Source: Ectopseudomonas chengduensis (GTDB lineage Bacteria; Pseudomonadota; Gammaproteobacteria; Pseudomonadales; Pseudomonadaceae). From it: a DNA stretch of 64,000 bases. The notes beneath the pieces were generated by a model that was not told the DNA's origin, did no database searches, and saw only the letters and a list, made by a program, of their open reading frames with translations. Below are positions 1 to 6,935 of the stretch, in pieces (positions within the stretch are counted from its first letter, which is position 1; each line of letters starts with the position of its first letter). The stretch spans positions 1-64,000 of the forward strand of contig NZ_JACFYZ010000011.1 of the NCBI RefSeq assembly GCF_015712065.1, in the 5' to 3' direction. A program made the translations under genes and the position numbers.

Positions 1-697
1 CGGTTTCCAGCATGATCACGGTAGCCAGGACTTCGCCAACCCCCGGCATTGACTTCAATAGGGCGTATTCTGGGCGCAGGCGCGTACCACGTAACAGGCG
101 CTCTTCCAAGCAATGGATTTGCAGGTTGAGTGTCTCGATCACAGCCACATTGGCCTTGATCGACAGCGCGACATCATCAGGCAGGCCCAGCGCAGCGACC
201 GATGTGGCAGACAGACGCTTCACCGCCGCACTACTGATCCGACTCCCCATCTGGCGCGCGATGATATTTTCTACCGCCAGGATATGCTGAGTTCGGCTGC
301 GAACCAGTTGAACACGTTTACGTGCCAAGTCGCGCAGTGCCCGTTCTTGCGGTGGATGAACATACCCCGTGGGCAGGATGCCGAGTCTCAACAGGTGCGC
401 CAGAAAGGCCGCATCATCCTGATCATCGGAGTGTTTCAAGCCGTCGTAGCGCTTCATTGCCACGGTGTTAGCCAGCATCACGTTAAAGCCAGCATCCTTC
501 AGTCCATCGACTAGCCAGTACCAGTTGTAGGTGGACTCAACCACCACACCTTGCAGCTCAATACGATGAGGTTCGAGCAACTGGATGATTATGCTCAGGT
601 CATTGGGGCTGCGCCGACTGACCAGGATCCGATCCGTTTCGTCGGTGATCACCACCACGCTATTGTTCGAGTGCAGGTCTATGCCACAGAATTTCAT
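1..697 (-). CDS. IS110-family transposase, N-terminal part (cut by window edge)
   Basis: Reading leftward from the ATG at 697-695, the frame stays open to the window edge (about 232 residues). It opens with the typical IS110 start (MKFCGIDLHSNNS). The RuvC-like DEDD residues are visible: Asp7 in GIDLH, Glu in VVVESTYNW, and the Asp pair in HSDDQDDAAFLA. The last visible part (LLKSMPGVGEVLATVI) is the beginning of the C-terminal Transposase_20 domain, where the catalytic serine lies further on, outside the window. IS110 enzymes are DNA recombinases that use a bridge RNA encoded in a non-coding end of the element. Whether this copy is intact cannot be seen. A strong Shine-Dalgarno (GAGGAGG) precedes the start and lies inside a hairpin, annotated separately. 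Confidence 0.9.
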   Translation of the reverse strand, partial: MKFCGIDLHSNNSVVVITDETDRILVSRRSPNDLSIIIQLLEPHRIELQGVVVESTYNWYWLVDGLKDAGFNVMLANTVAMKRYDGLKHSDDQDDAAFLAHLLRLGILPTGYVHPPQERALRDLARKRVQLVRSRTQHILAVENIIARQMGSRISSAAVKRLSATSVAALGLPDDVALSIKANVAVIETLNLQIHCLEERLLRGTRLRPEYALLKSMPGVGEVLATVIMLET

Positions 698-700
698 CAC

Positions 701-767
701 GGCCTCCTCACAGCAAAAGACAATGTTCGCACTTTGAATTTTGCGCCTACTCGGGAGTGAGGAGGCC
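701..767 (-). promoter_or_regulatory. Stem-loop covering the transposase ribosome-binding site
   Basis: Perfect 11-bp inverted repeat: 701-711 (GGCCTCCTCAC) and 757-767 (GTGAGGAGGCC). In the leftward transcript the second arm contains the GAGGAGG Shine-Dalgarno just upstream of the transposase ATG. A transcript entering from outside would therefore fold over the site. This is a known way for insertion sequences to limit translation from external promoters. Its role here is inferred from position. Confidence 0.6.
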
Positions 768-782
768 GGCTAGATGATTCTC

Positions 783-842
783 AGACCACGATTAACTTTC
801 CGTAAATCGTGGTCTGTCCCCTATTGTGTGTCCCCTATTGTG
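783..842. repeat. Palindromic repeat, left copy, with doubled CCCCTATTGTG tail
   Basis: A perfect 11-bp inverted repeat (783-793 AGACCACGATT and 805-815 AATCGTGGTCT) is followed by two copies of GTCCCCTATTGTG. The same core occurs at 1444-1500, where the duplicated tail sits on the other side. Together the two copies bracket the gene at 913-1284. It resembles the repeats linked with REP-associated tyrosine transposases, but no such transposase is in this window. Confidence 0.75.
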
Positions 843-912
843 TTCCGGTCCGCAACAGCGGAGCGGGATCGTTCGTTCTGGAGAAAGCCTTGCTGGCGAA
901 CGCTTAAAGATA

Positions 913-1284
913 TCAATCGAATCCGTCTACGGTGTGACCTGCGTCCTTAATATTGGAGACATGCGCTTTAATTTGAGGCTCGTCATCTGACAGATCAAAA
1001 TCAAAAACAACCAGTTTGTTTATTTTTCTCACCTCATCAAAATCTACATTTTTAAGCAGGTGAGCAGTCCCCGCGGTCATAAACGTCAGAGCATCATTTG
1101 CCCGAGAAGCGACAATAAATCCCTCACTGATGGATTCAACCCACTCAAATGGGTACTTATAGTTAGGCTGAGCCCCTAACCCTCTAAGAGCAGTAAGACA
1201 ATCGAGCATATCGTTAAAGGTAGGTTCATTCCTCTGATGCTTCTTCCGCTTAAACTTTACAAAATACAAATTAAAGTTAGCCAT
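913..1284 (-). CDS. Hypothetical protein, AT-rich orphan gene
   Basis: A 123-residue protein starting MANFNLYFVKFKRKK. A clear ribosome-binding site (GGAGG, 7 bases before the ATG) supports the start. I do not recognise a family. There is no signal peptide or membrane segment, the N-terminus is basic, and the C-terminal part is acidic (FDFDLSDDEPQIKAH), so a small cytoplasmic protein is likely. Codon use is much richer in A and T than all neighbours, which suggests recent acquisition. It is bracketed by two copies of a palindromic repeat (783-842 and 1421-1500), as a cargo gene would be. Possible roles such as defence, immunity or phage-related functions cannot be told from sequence. Confidence 0.65.
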   Translation of the reverse strand: MANFNLYFVKFKRKKHQRNEPTFNDMLDCLTALRGLGAQPNYKYPFEWVESISEGFIVASRANDALTFMTAGTAHLLKNVDFDEVRKINKLVVFDFDLSDDEPQIKAHVSNIKDAGHTVDGFD

Positions 1285-1420
1285 AAGCGCCTCCTAGATA
1301 TTTCTCCAATAAACATCTGCTTCTTTACGCCAAACAGCGGCAATTGAAATAACCATACAGATAAATAATCTACCGCGAGTTTGACTGGAAGCTGTCTGGC
1401 AAGATTATCGAACAAGAACA

Positions 1421-1500
1421 ATAGGGGACAAACAATAGGAAAAACAATAGGGGACAGACCACGATTAATTTTCCGTAAATCATGGCCTGCCCCCTATTGT
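1421..1500. repeat. Palindromic repeat, right copy, with multiple ACAATAGG units
   Basis: Two extra ACAATAGG units at about 1419-1440 precede an imperfect palindrome (1444-1500) whose outer arms are ACAATAGGGG and CCCCTATTGT. The core matches the copy at 783-815 in the same orientation, but with mismatches in its right arm (CATGGCC instead of CGTGGTC). Confidence 0.75.
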
Positions 1501-1585
1501 TCCTAGGCTTTCTCAGCATCATCACTCCGTAGCCATATCCGATGACGCGTGCTTCCCAGTGCCGCGAGCATTGCTTAGCATGTGC

Positions 1586-1603
1586 ACAACGTATATACGT
1601 TGT
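1586..1603. promoter_or_regulatory. Operator palindrome of the toxin-antitoxin promoter
   Basis: Perfect 18-bp palindrome ACAACGTATATACGTTGT, ending 29 bases before the antitoxin ATG. ParD/CopG-type antitoxins autorepress by binding such palindromes over their own promoter, and the TATATA centre could overlap the -10 region. The function is inferred from position and symmetry. Confidence 0.75.
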
Positions 1604-1632
1604 AGTTACAAATTGACCGATAGGTGACGACC

Positions 1633-1908
1633 ATGGCCAAAGAAGCCGTTTTCAATCTGAAGCTTGAGCCCGAACTGCGCGAAGACTTCATGGCAGCCGC
1701 TCAAGCCGCACACCGGCCGGCCTCTCAGGTCATGCGCGACCTCATGCGCGACTACATTCGCCAGCAGCAACAGGCCAAAGAGCATGATGAATTCGTGCAA
1801 CGCAAGGTCGCTGCTGCCAGGGCGTCGGTAGAAGCTGGTCGTGGCCGCTCCAACGATGACGTAGAGGCTGAATTCGCCGCTCGCCGTGCTAAGGCTCTGG
1901 GTCACTGA
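1633..1908 (+). CDS. Antitoxin of a ParDE/RelBE-type module (ribbon-helix-helix)
   Basis: A 91-residue protein starting MAKEAVFNLKLEPELREDF. The N-terminal 45 residues have the pattern of a ribbon-helix-helix DNA-binding domain (short beta strand VFNLKL, two helices). The rest is a charged helical tail (QQQQAKEHDEFVQRKV, EAEFAARRAKAL) of the kind that wraps the toxin. I chose the ATG at 1633 over the in-frame GTG at 1624 because GGTG at 1623-1626 is well placed as its ribosome-binding site. Its stop overlaps the toxin start by one base (TGATG), so the two are translationally coupled. It likely represses its own promoter through the palindrome at 1586-1603. Confidence 0.85.
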   Translation: MAKEAVFNLKLEPELREDFMAAAQAAHRPASQVMRDLMRDYIRQQQQAKEHDEFVQRKVAAARASVEAGRGRSNDDVEAEFAARRAKALGH

Positions 1909-2192
1909 TGCAGGTTATTTGGACACCCGAGGCACTGCAGGATCGTCTGGATATCTGGGAATACATCGCAACCGACAACCCACGCGCTGCTGTGCACATA
2001 GACGAGCTATTCAGTGCTGCTGCCGCCAGTCTGGCTGACTTTCCTGACAAGGGCAGGTTGGGAACCGTCGCCGGTACTCGCGAGCTGATCCCTCACGAGA
2101 ACTACCGTCTCGTCTATCAGATTGAGCGTGATGTGGTCTGGATTCTTGCCCTGGTGCACGTCGCTAGGATGTGGCCACTGGTTCAGAGCTAG
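1908..2192 (+). CDS. RelE/ParE-family toxin
   Basis: A 94-residue protein starting MQVIWTPEALQDRLDIWEYIA. It has the ParE/RelE plasmid-stabilisation signature: N-terminal strand followed by ALQDRLDIWEYIATDNPRAA, a central FPDKGRLGTVAGTRELIPHENYRLVYQI, and a C-terminal strand with ILALVHVARMWP. The GTRELIPHENYRLVYQ core is closest to ParE- and YafQ-like toxins. Whether it acts on gyrase or as a ribosome-dependent RNase cannot be decided here. It is coupled to the antitoxin upstream. Full length for the family. Confidence 0.85.
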   Translation: MQVIWTPEALQDRLDIWEYIATDNPRAAVHIDELFSAAAASLADFPDKGRLGTVAGTRELIPHENYRLVYQIERDVVWILALVHVARMWPLVQS

Positions 2193-2235
2193 CAGCAGCC
2201 TCCAGCCGCTTTCGACACCTTGCATGCCGCAGAAA

Positions 2236-2273
2236 GCAAAAACCCCCGAAGCTCTGGGAGCTTCAGGGGCTTT
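2236..2273 (-). terminator. Intrinsic terminator downstream of tRNA-Ser
   Basis: On the leftward strand, a GC-rich hairpin (AGCCCCTGAAGCT / AGCTTCGGGGG) is followed by TTTTTG. It lies 11 bases beyond the 3' end of the tRNA gene. Confidence 0.85.
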
Positions 2274-2283
2274 GGCTTGGATA

Positions 2284-2373
2284 TGGCGGGAAGATAGGGA
2301 TTTGAACCCTAGGTGCCATTGCTGACACAACGGATTTCGAATCCGTCCCGTTCGACCACTCCGGCATCTTCCC
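2284..2373 (-). tRNA. tRNA-Ser (anticodon CGA)
   Basis: A 90-nt class II tRNA with encoded CCA. The acceptor stem GGGAAGA pairs with TCTTCCC, followed by discriminator G and CCA. The anticodon stem ACGGA/TCCGT encloses loop TTCGAAA, giving anticodon CGA (reads UCG serine codons). The long variable arm typical of tRNA-Ser and the T loop GTTCAAATC are present. Confidence 0.95.
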
Positions 2374-2453
2374 AAGCGGCGCGAATCATAACAGCTGAAT
2401 GCGCTTTGGCGAAGCTTATTTTGAAAATTTTTCGTGTTCTATCAGGCGCTTGT

Positions 2454-2479
2454 GAAAAAGCCGGGGGCTGCCCGGCCTT
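2454..2479 (-). terminator. Intrinsic terminator of purC
   Basis: On the leftward strand, arms GCCGGG and CCCGGC are followed by TTTTT. It lies just past the purC stop at 2492. Confidence 0.75.
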
Positions 2480-2491
2480 CTCTCGCAGGGC

Positions 2492-3361
2492 TCAGGCGGT
2501 CAGGCGGGTCAGCGCTTCGCGGTACTTGTCGGCGGTTTTCTGCGCGACGTCTGCCGGTACGGCCGGAGCCGGGGCTTGCTTGTTCCAGCCGGTGGATTCC
2601 AGCCAGTCGCGCACGAACTGCTTGTCGAAGCTCGGCGGGTTGCTGCCTTCGGCGTAGCTGTCGGCCGGCCAGAAGCGGCTGGAGTCCGGGGTCAGCACTT
2701 CGTCCATCAGGGTCAGGGTGCCGTCTTCGTCCAGGCCGAATTCGAACTTGGTGTCGGCGATGATGATGCCGCGAGTGGCGGCGTACTCGACAGCCGTGGT
2801 GTACAGCTTGATCGCGGTGTCACGCACCTTGGCAGCCAGTTCGGCGCCGATGATGGCTTCACACTGCGCGAAGCTGATGTTCTCGTCATGATCGCCCACG
2901 GCGGCCTTGGTCGAGGGGGTGAAGATCGGTTGCGGCAGTTTGGCCGCCTCCTTCAGGCCTGCCGGCAGGGCGATGCCGCAGACGGTGCCGCTCTTCTGGT
3001 ATTCCTTCCAGCCGGAGCCGACGATGTAGCCACGCACGATGGCTTCGACAGCGACCGGCTTGAGGCGCTTGGCGACGACCGCACGGCCTTCGACCAGTGG
3101 CAGCTCGGCTGCCGGCACCACGTCCTCGACCTTGTCACCGGTGAAGTGGTTGGGCACCACGCCAGCCAGCTTGTCGAACCAGAAGTTGGAGATGGCGGTG
3201 AGGATCTTGCCCTTCTCCGGAATCGGTTGTTCGAGAATGACGTCGAATGCCGACAGACGATCGGTGGCCACCATCAGCATGCGCTTGTCGTCGATTTCGT
3301 AGAGGTCGCGGACCTTGCCCGAGTAGATCTTCTTCAGGCTCAGGGTGGTGGGTGTGCTCAT
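2492..3361 (-). CDS. purC: SAICAR synthase, long form (EC 6.3.2.6)
   Basis: Phosphoribosylaminoimidazole-succinocarboxamide synthase, which joins aspartate to CAIR with ATP in purine synthesis; cytosolic. I take the ATG at 3361 (289 residues, MSTPTTLSLKKIYSGKVRDLY) because the ATP-site start of the family, SGKVRDLYEID, begins there. The longer open frame upstream has no family similarity. The signatures VRGYIVGSGWKEYQ, DHDENISF, IIADTKFEFG and DEVLTPDSSRFW are all present. This is the ~290-300-residue subfamily. The enzyme known from P. aeruginosa and E. coli is about 236 residues and clearly different in sequence. It follows dapA-bamC on the same strand, with a hairpin between. Confidence 0.93.
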   Translation of the reverse strand: MSTPTTLSLKKIYSGKVRDLYEIDDKRMLMVATDRLSAFDVILEQPIPEKGKILTAISNFWFDKLAGVVPNHFTGDKVEDVVPAAELPLVEGRAVVAKRLKPVAVEAIVRGYIVGSGWKEYQKSGTVCGIALPAGLKEAAKLPQPIFTPSTKAAVGDHDENISFAQCEAIIGAELAAKVRDTAIKLYTTAVEYAATRGIIIADTKFEFGLDEDGTLTLMDEVLTPDSSRFWPADSYAEGSNPPSFDKQFVRDWLESTGWNKQAPAPAVPADVAQKTADKYREALTRLTA

Positions 3362-3383
3362 GTCGGCATTTCCGTTTCTGGCA

Positions 3384-3417
3384 AACAAAACAGGCGAAAC
3401 CTTTGCGGGTTTCGCCC
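3384..3417 (-). terminator. Hairpin between bamC and purC (terminator or attenuator)
   Basis: Perfect 9-bp arms GGCGAAACC (3393-3401) and GGTTTCGCC (3408-3416). On the leftward strand it is followed by a T-rich stretch (TGTTTTGTTTG). It probably ends most dapA-bamC transcripts or reduces read-through into purC. Confidence 0.65.
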
Positions 3418-3474
3418 ATCGATTAACGGCTGGAGCGCGCTGCAGGCCGCTTTTCAACGACCTGCTGGCGCCGA

Positions 3475-4596
3475 TCAGCCGAGATTATCCTGGATCAGGC
3501 TCAGCACGCGGCGCGATACGTCGGCCGGGGCTACGGTGTTGAGGTCTTTTTCCACGGTGACCTGGACGCCATCGCCAACCGGAGTCAGGCGCACCTGATA
3601 GCGCTCGGCGCGGGCTTCGATCTCTTCCTTGCTCGGCGCACTGCCGAACATGCGACCGAAGAAGCCTGGCTTCTCCTCGTTGACCTGAGCACCTTCGGCC
3701 ATGTTGATGTAGTACAGGCCAAGGCTGCGGTTGAGGTCGTCGACGCGCACGTTGCCGAGCTCCAGCGAACGGCCGACGCCGGACCAGGCGCGGTCGAAAT
3801 CGGCGCCGAGGTTGAGCACCGGGTTGCCGTTGCCGTCTTCGCTCAGGCTGACGCGGCTGGGCGCGTCGTAGTCGCGTGCGGCGAGCAGCGATACCGAGCC
3901 GCCCTGCTCCACGCCACGGGCCATGCTCACCAGCATTTCGTCGAGTAGTGCAGCTTCGAGACTGGCGTTGCCGCTACGGGCAGCGAAATCGACATCGGCA
4001 GTGCTGCCGGCAGGACGCTCGGCGCTGGTGACGAAGACTTCACTGGTGTTGCGCTGCACGCCCGGTTCGATGCGCACGCGCACACGGGTTTCGGCGTCCG
4101 CCGCAATGCCGGAAACGCGGCTGCTCAGACTGCGCGCCATGCTCGTGGAGAGCTCATCGAAACGCTGCCAGGAGGTGATGAATTCGCCGGTTTGCGGACG
4201 CTCGCTGGCGATGCGGAAACCGTTGTCCTCGAAGAACTGACGCACCAGCGGCCAGACTTCGGCCGGCACGCGCTGGGCCACGACCCAACGCGAATCGCCG
4301 CTGCGCTGCAGGCTGAACTCGCGCTCATCGGCACGTACCTGCAGGCCCTGCGGGCGCGGCACTTCGAATTCGGCCGGGGTCGCGGTGCTGCTGGCTACCT
4401 GGGCAGGCACCGGCAGCAGCGGATCGAGACGCTTGGCCTGGACATCGGCCGGCAATTGCATCGGTGCAGTCTGACGCGCTTCCAGATAGTCGCTACCGCG
4501 ATCACGGAAGTAGCCATTTTCACCCCAGAGCCAGCCGCAACCGCTGGTGCTGGAGACGATCAGAGCAAGGGCGGAAAATCCGGCCAGTCGCTTCAT
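3475..4596 (-). CDS. bamC: Outer-membrane assembly lipoprotein BamC
   Basis: BamC (NlpB) is a lipoprotein partner of BamA and BamD in the machine that inserts beta-barrel proteins into the outer membrane. The chosen start MKRLAGFSAL gives 373 residues. A lipoprotein signal ends at Cys20 (VSSTSGC, with Cys as the lipidated residue). The segment after it is the long unstructured N-terminal stretch typical of BamC (YFRDRGSDYLEARQ), followed by the two helix-grip domains. Lying immediately downstream of dapA is the standard gammaproteobacterial arrangement. The stop is followed by a hairpin and then purC. Confidence 0.93.
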   Translation of the reverse strand: MKRLAGFSALALIVSSTSGCGWLWGENGYFRDRGSDYLEARQTAPMQLPADVQAKRLDPLLPVPAQVASSTATPAEFEVPRPQGLQVRADEREFSLQRSGDSRWVVAQRVPAEVWPLVRQFFEDNGFRIASERPQTGEFITSWQRFDELSTSMARSLSSRVSGIAADAETRVRVRIEPGVQRNTSEVFVTSAERPAGSTADVDFAARSGNASLEAALLDEMLVSMARGVEQGGSVSLLAARDYDAPSRVSLSEDGNGNPVLNLGADFDRAWSGVGRSLELGNVRVDDLNRSLGLYYINMAEGAQVNEEKPGFFGRMFGSAPSKEEIEARAERYQVRLTPVGDGVQVTVEKDLNTVAPADVSRRVLSLIQDNLG

Positions 4597-4612
4597 GCGT
4601 AGAATCCTTGAG

Positions 4613-5491
4613 TTAAGCCAATACACCGCACTGGCGCATGGCCTGGCGCAGCGGTTCGTGACAGCGCGGGCTGAGCCAGGTCAGCGGCAGACGAATACCA
4701 TCGCCCATCAGACCCATTTCGTGCAGCGCCCATTTCACCGGAATCGGGTTGGATTCGAGGAACAGTGCCTTGTGCAGCGGCATCAGACGGTCGTTGATGG
4801 CGCGGGCGATGGCCGCCTCGCCACGCATGGCGGCAGCGCACAGATCGCTCATGGCACGCGGCGCAACGTTGGCGGTGACGGAGATGTTGCCCTTGCCGCC
4901 CAGCAGCATCAGTTCGACGGCAGTGGCGTCGTCACCGGAATAGACGAGGAAATCCTTGCTGACGCGATCCAGCACGTCCTGAGCGCGCTGCAGGTCGCCG
5001 GTAGCTTCCTTGATGCCGATGATGTTGTCGATCTTAGACAGGCGCTCGACGGTCTCCGGCAGCATGTCGCACACGGTACGGCCCGGCACGTTGTAGAGGA
5101 TCTGCGGGATCGAGACGGCTTCGGCGATGTGGCGGAAATGCAGGTACAGGCCTTCCTGGGTGGGCTTGTTGTAGTACGGGGTGACCAGCAGGGCGGCGTC
5201 GGCGCCGACTTCCTGCGCGGCACGGGTCAGTTCGACCGATTCACGGGTGGAGTTGCCGCCGGTGCCGGCGATCACCGGGATACGGCCGGCAACCTGCTTG
5301 ACCACGCGCTTGATCACTTCGATGTGCTCGGGCACTTCCAGCGTGGCGGACTCACCGGTGGTGCCGACCGCGACGATGGCATTGGTGCCCTCTTGCAGGT
5401 GGAAATCCACCAATTTGCTCAGGGCCTCCCAATCCAGACCACCCTGCGCATCCATGGGCGTGACCAGTGCCACCATACTGCCCGCAATCAT
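4613..5491 (-). CDS. dapA: 4-hydroxy-tetrahydrodipicolinate synthase
   Basis: Condenses pyruvate with aspartate semialdehyde, the first committed step to lysine and diaminopimelate; cytosolic TIM barrel. The ATG at 5491 (292 residues, MIAGSMVALVTPM) has AGGAG at the right distance. The catalytic set is complete: Thr44-Thr45 (GTTGES), Tyr107 (YYNKP), Tyr133 and Arg138 (YNVPGRT) and the Schiff-base Lys161 (GIKEATG). It is the first gene of the leftward run dapA-bamC-(purC) and is divergent from the gcvR-like gene. Length and residues match the normal enzyme. Confidence 0.97.
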   Translation of the reverse strand: MIAGSMVALVTPMDAQGGLDWEALSKLVDFHLQEGTNAIVAVGTTGESATLEVPEHIEVIKRVVKQVAGRIPVIAGTGGNSTRESVELTRAAQEVGADAALLVTPYYNKPTQEGLYLHFRHIAEAVSIPQILYNVPGRTVCDMLPETVERLSKIDNIIGIKEATGDLQRAQDVLDRVSKDFLVYSGDDATAVELMLLGGKGNISVTANVAPRAMSDLCAAAMRGEAAIARAINDRLMPLHKALFLESNPIPVKWALHEMGLMGDGIRLPLTWLSPRCHEPLRQAMRQCGVLA

Positions 5492-5738
5492 GCAACCGCT
5501 CCTGCCGGAAAATTTGAGCCGTAATGGTACTGGTGCCACCAATCCGGCACAAGCAACGGACAAGGGCTTATCAGGTCGTTTGAACACTACCTGCGGTTTT
5601 CCGCGACCGGCTATCGGCGCAGGCCGTCGTCCGATGCACAAGGCTTCGCCATTCCCCTCGGCGGTGCTTTTCGCTAACCTGCTGTCTTTGGTCTGCGGCT
5701 TCTCGTGCGTGGACCGTTCATCGCTTTAGGAAGGCTGC

Positions 5739-6296
5739 ATGTCCACCCCCCTCGTTCGCGAACAATTCCTCGTCATCAGCGCTCTCGGCCGCGATGCCAT
5801 GGCCCTGACCAACCTGCTCAGCCGCACCAGCCATGAGAACCGTTGTGCGGTGATCAGCACTCGCCTGAGCCGTCACGGTGAATTCAGCGCCCTGGTGCTG
5901 CAGGTGTCCGGTAGCTGGGATGCACTGGCGCGCCTGGAGTCGAGCCTGCCGCTGCTGGCCAAGAAGCATGATTTCAGCGTGGACCTGGCGCGCAGCGCCG
6001 CCGCCGAAGTGCGCCCGCAGGCGCTGCCTTATGTCGCTTACGTCAGCGCGGTGTACCGCCCGGACATTCTCAACGAGCTGTGCCAGTTCTTCATCGACCA
6101 CCGCGTCGAGCTGGAAGCCCTGACCTGCGACACCTACCAGGCGCCACAGACCGGCGGCACCATGCTCAACGCCACCCTGACCGTGACGCTGCCGGCCGGC
6201 ACGCAGATCAGCTGGCTGCGCGATCAGTTCCTCGATTTCGCCGATGCGCTGAATCTGGATGCCTTGATCGAACCCTGGCGCCCGCAGAATCCATGA
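5739..6296 (+). CDS. gcvR: GcvR-like ACT-domain regulator of glycine cleavage
   Basis: A 185-residue protein with two ACT-like halves. The first starts EQFLVISALGRDAMALTNLLSR and the second starts YVAYVSAVYRPDILNELCQFF. The family sequesters the activator GcvA so that the glycine cleavage genes stay off without glycine. A clear AGGAAGG ribosome-binding site precedes the ATG. Placement divergent from dapA and upstream of bcp is the usual pseudomonad context. The regulatory role is by family; the partner is not in the window. Confidence 0.85.
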   Translation: MSTPLVREQFLVISALGRDAMALTNLLSRTSHENRCAVISTRLSRHGEFSALVLQVSGSWDALARLESSLPLLAKKHDFSVDLARSAAAEVRPQALPYVAYVSAVYRPDILNELCQFFIDHRVELEALTCDTYQAPQTGGTMLNATLTVTLPAGTQISWLRDQFLDFADALNLDALIEPWRPQNP

Positions 6297-6327
6297 CGAT
6301 CTGCTGCGCGTCGGCCCTGCTGCGTTA

Positions 6328-6384
6328 GAAACAGGTTCGGCCTGCTCATTTACAACTCGTAAACTCCGCGGCCTCACCTGTTTC
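6328..6384. repeat. Nested inverted repeat (TTTAC...GTAAA family), copy 1
   Basis: Outer 9-bp arms GAAACAGGT (6328-6336) and ACCTGTTTC (6376-6384) enclose the core CTCATTTACAACTCGTAAAC, which holds a smaller TTTAC/GTAAA stem. The core recurs almost unchanged at 49053-49075, inside a 255-bp element. It lies in the gcvR-bcp space. Confidence 0.75.
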
Positions 6385-6442
6385 TGCCTTGCATGGCTCT
6401 AGCTCGCGAGATCGCCGACAACCCCTAAATGAAGGAGTTTCC

Positions 6443-6916
6443 ATGCCCGTTGAACTCGACAAAGCCGTTGCCGACTTCCAGGCCGAGGCCACCAGTGGCC
6501 AGCAGGTAAAGCTGTCCGCCCTCAAGGGCCAGCAGGTCGTGCTGTATTTCTATCCGAAGGACGCGACCCCGGGCTGCACCACCGAGGGTATGGACTTCAG
6601 CGCTCGCTTCGAGCAGTTCAAGGCGGCCAACACGCTGATCTTCGGCGTGTCGATGGACAGCCTGAAGAAGCACGAAAGCTTCAAGTGCAAGCAGGCGTTT
6701 CCCTTCGAGCTGATCAGCGACGAAGAACACCAGCTGTGCGACCTGTTCGGCGTGTACCAGTTGAAGAAGAACTACGGAAAGGAATACATGGGCATCGTGC
6801 GCAGTACCTTCCTGATCGACAAGGACGGCGTGTTGCGTGAAGAGTGGCGCAACGTCAAGGTCGCCGGCCATGTCGACAAGGTGCTGGCGGCAGCCGAAGC
6901 CCTGAACAAAGGCTGA
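6443..6916 (+). CDS. bcp: Thioredoxin-dependent peroxiredoxin (BCP/PrxQ family)
   Basis: Reduces hydrogen peroxide and organic hydroperoxides with thioredoxin; cytosolic. The ATG at 6443 (158 residues) follows GAAGGAG. The peroxidatic Cys45 sits in DATPGCTTEG. The position equivalent to Cys50 of E. coli BCP is Met50, so the usual nearby resolving cysteine is missing. Other cysteines are Cys82 (FKCKQ) and Cys99 (QLCDLF), and Cys82 could act as resolver, as in the other PrxQ subtype. A strong terminator follows. Confidence 0.93.
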   Translation: MPVELDKAVADFQAEATSGQQVKLSALKGQQVVLYFYPKDATPGCTTEGMDFSARFEQFKAANTLIFGVSMDSLKKHESFKCKQAFPFELISDEEHQLCDLFGVYQLKKNYGKEYMGIVRSTFLIDKDGVLREEWRNVKVAGHVDKVLAAAEALNKG

Positions 6917-6935
6917 CCCCCTGCCCTGCACATGA

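Noticed and set aside
783..1500. Short repeats considered as a CRISPR array
   Set aside because: Only two palindromic copies ~650 bases apart, with a gene between them and no regular spacers.
2284..2373. tRNA-Ser considered as a confirmed integration site
   Set aside because: No integrase and no direct repeat of the tRNA 3' end is seen in the window; kept only as a question in the findings.
3362..3457. Longer purC start at 3457
   Set aside because: The extra 32 residues run through the bamC-purC hairpin and have no family similarity.
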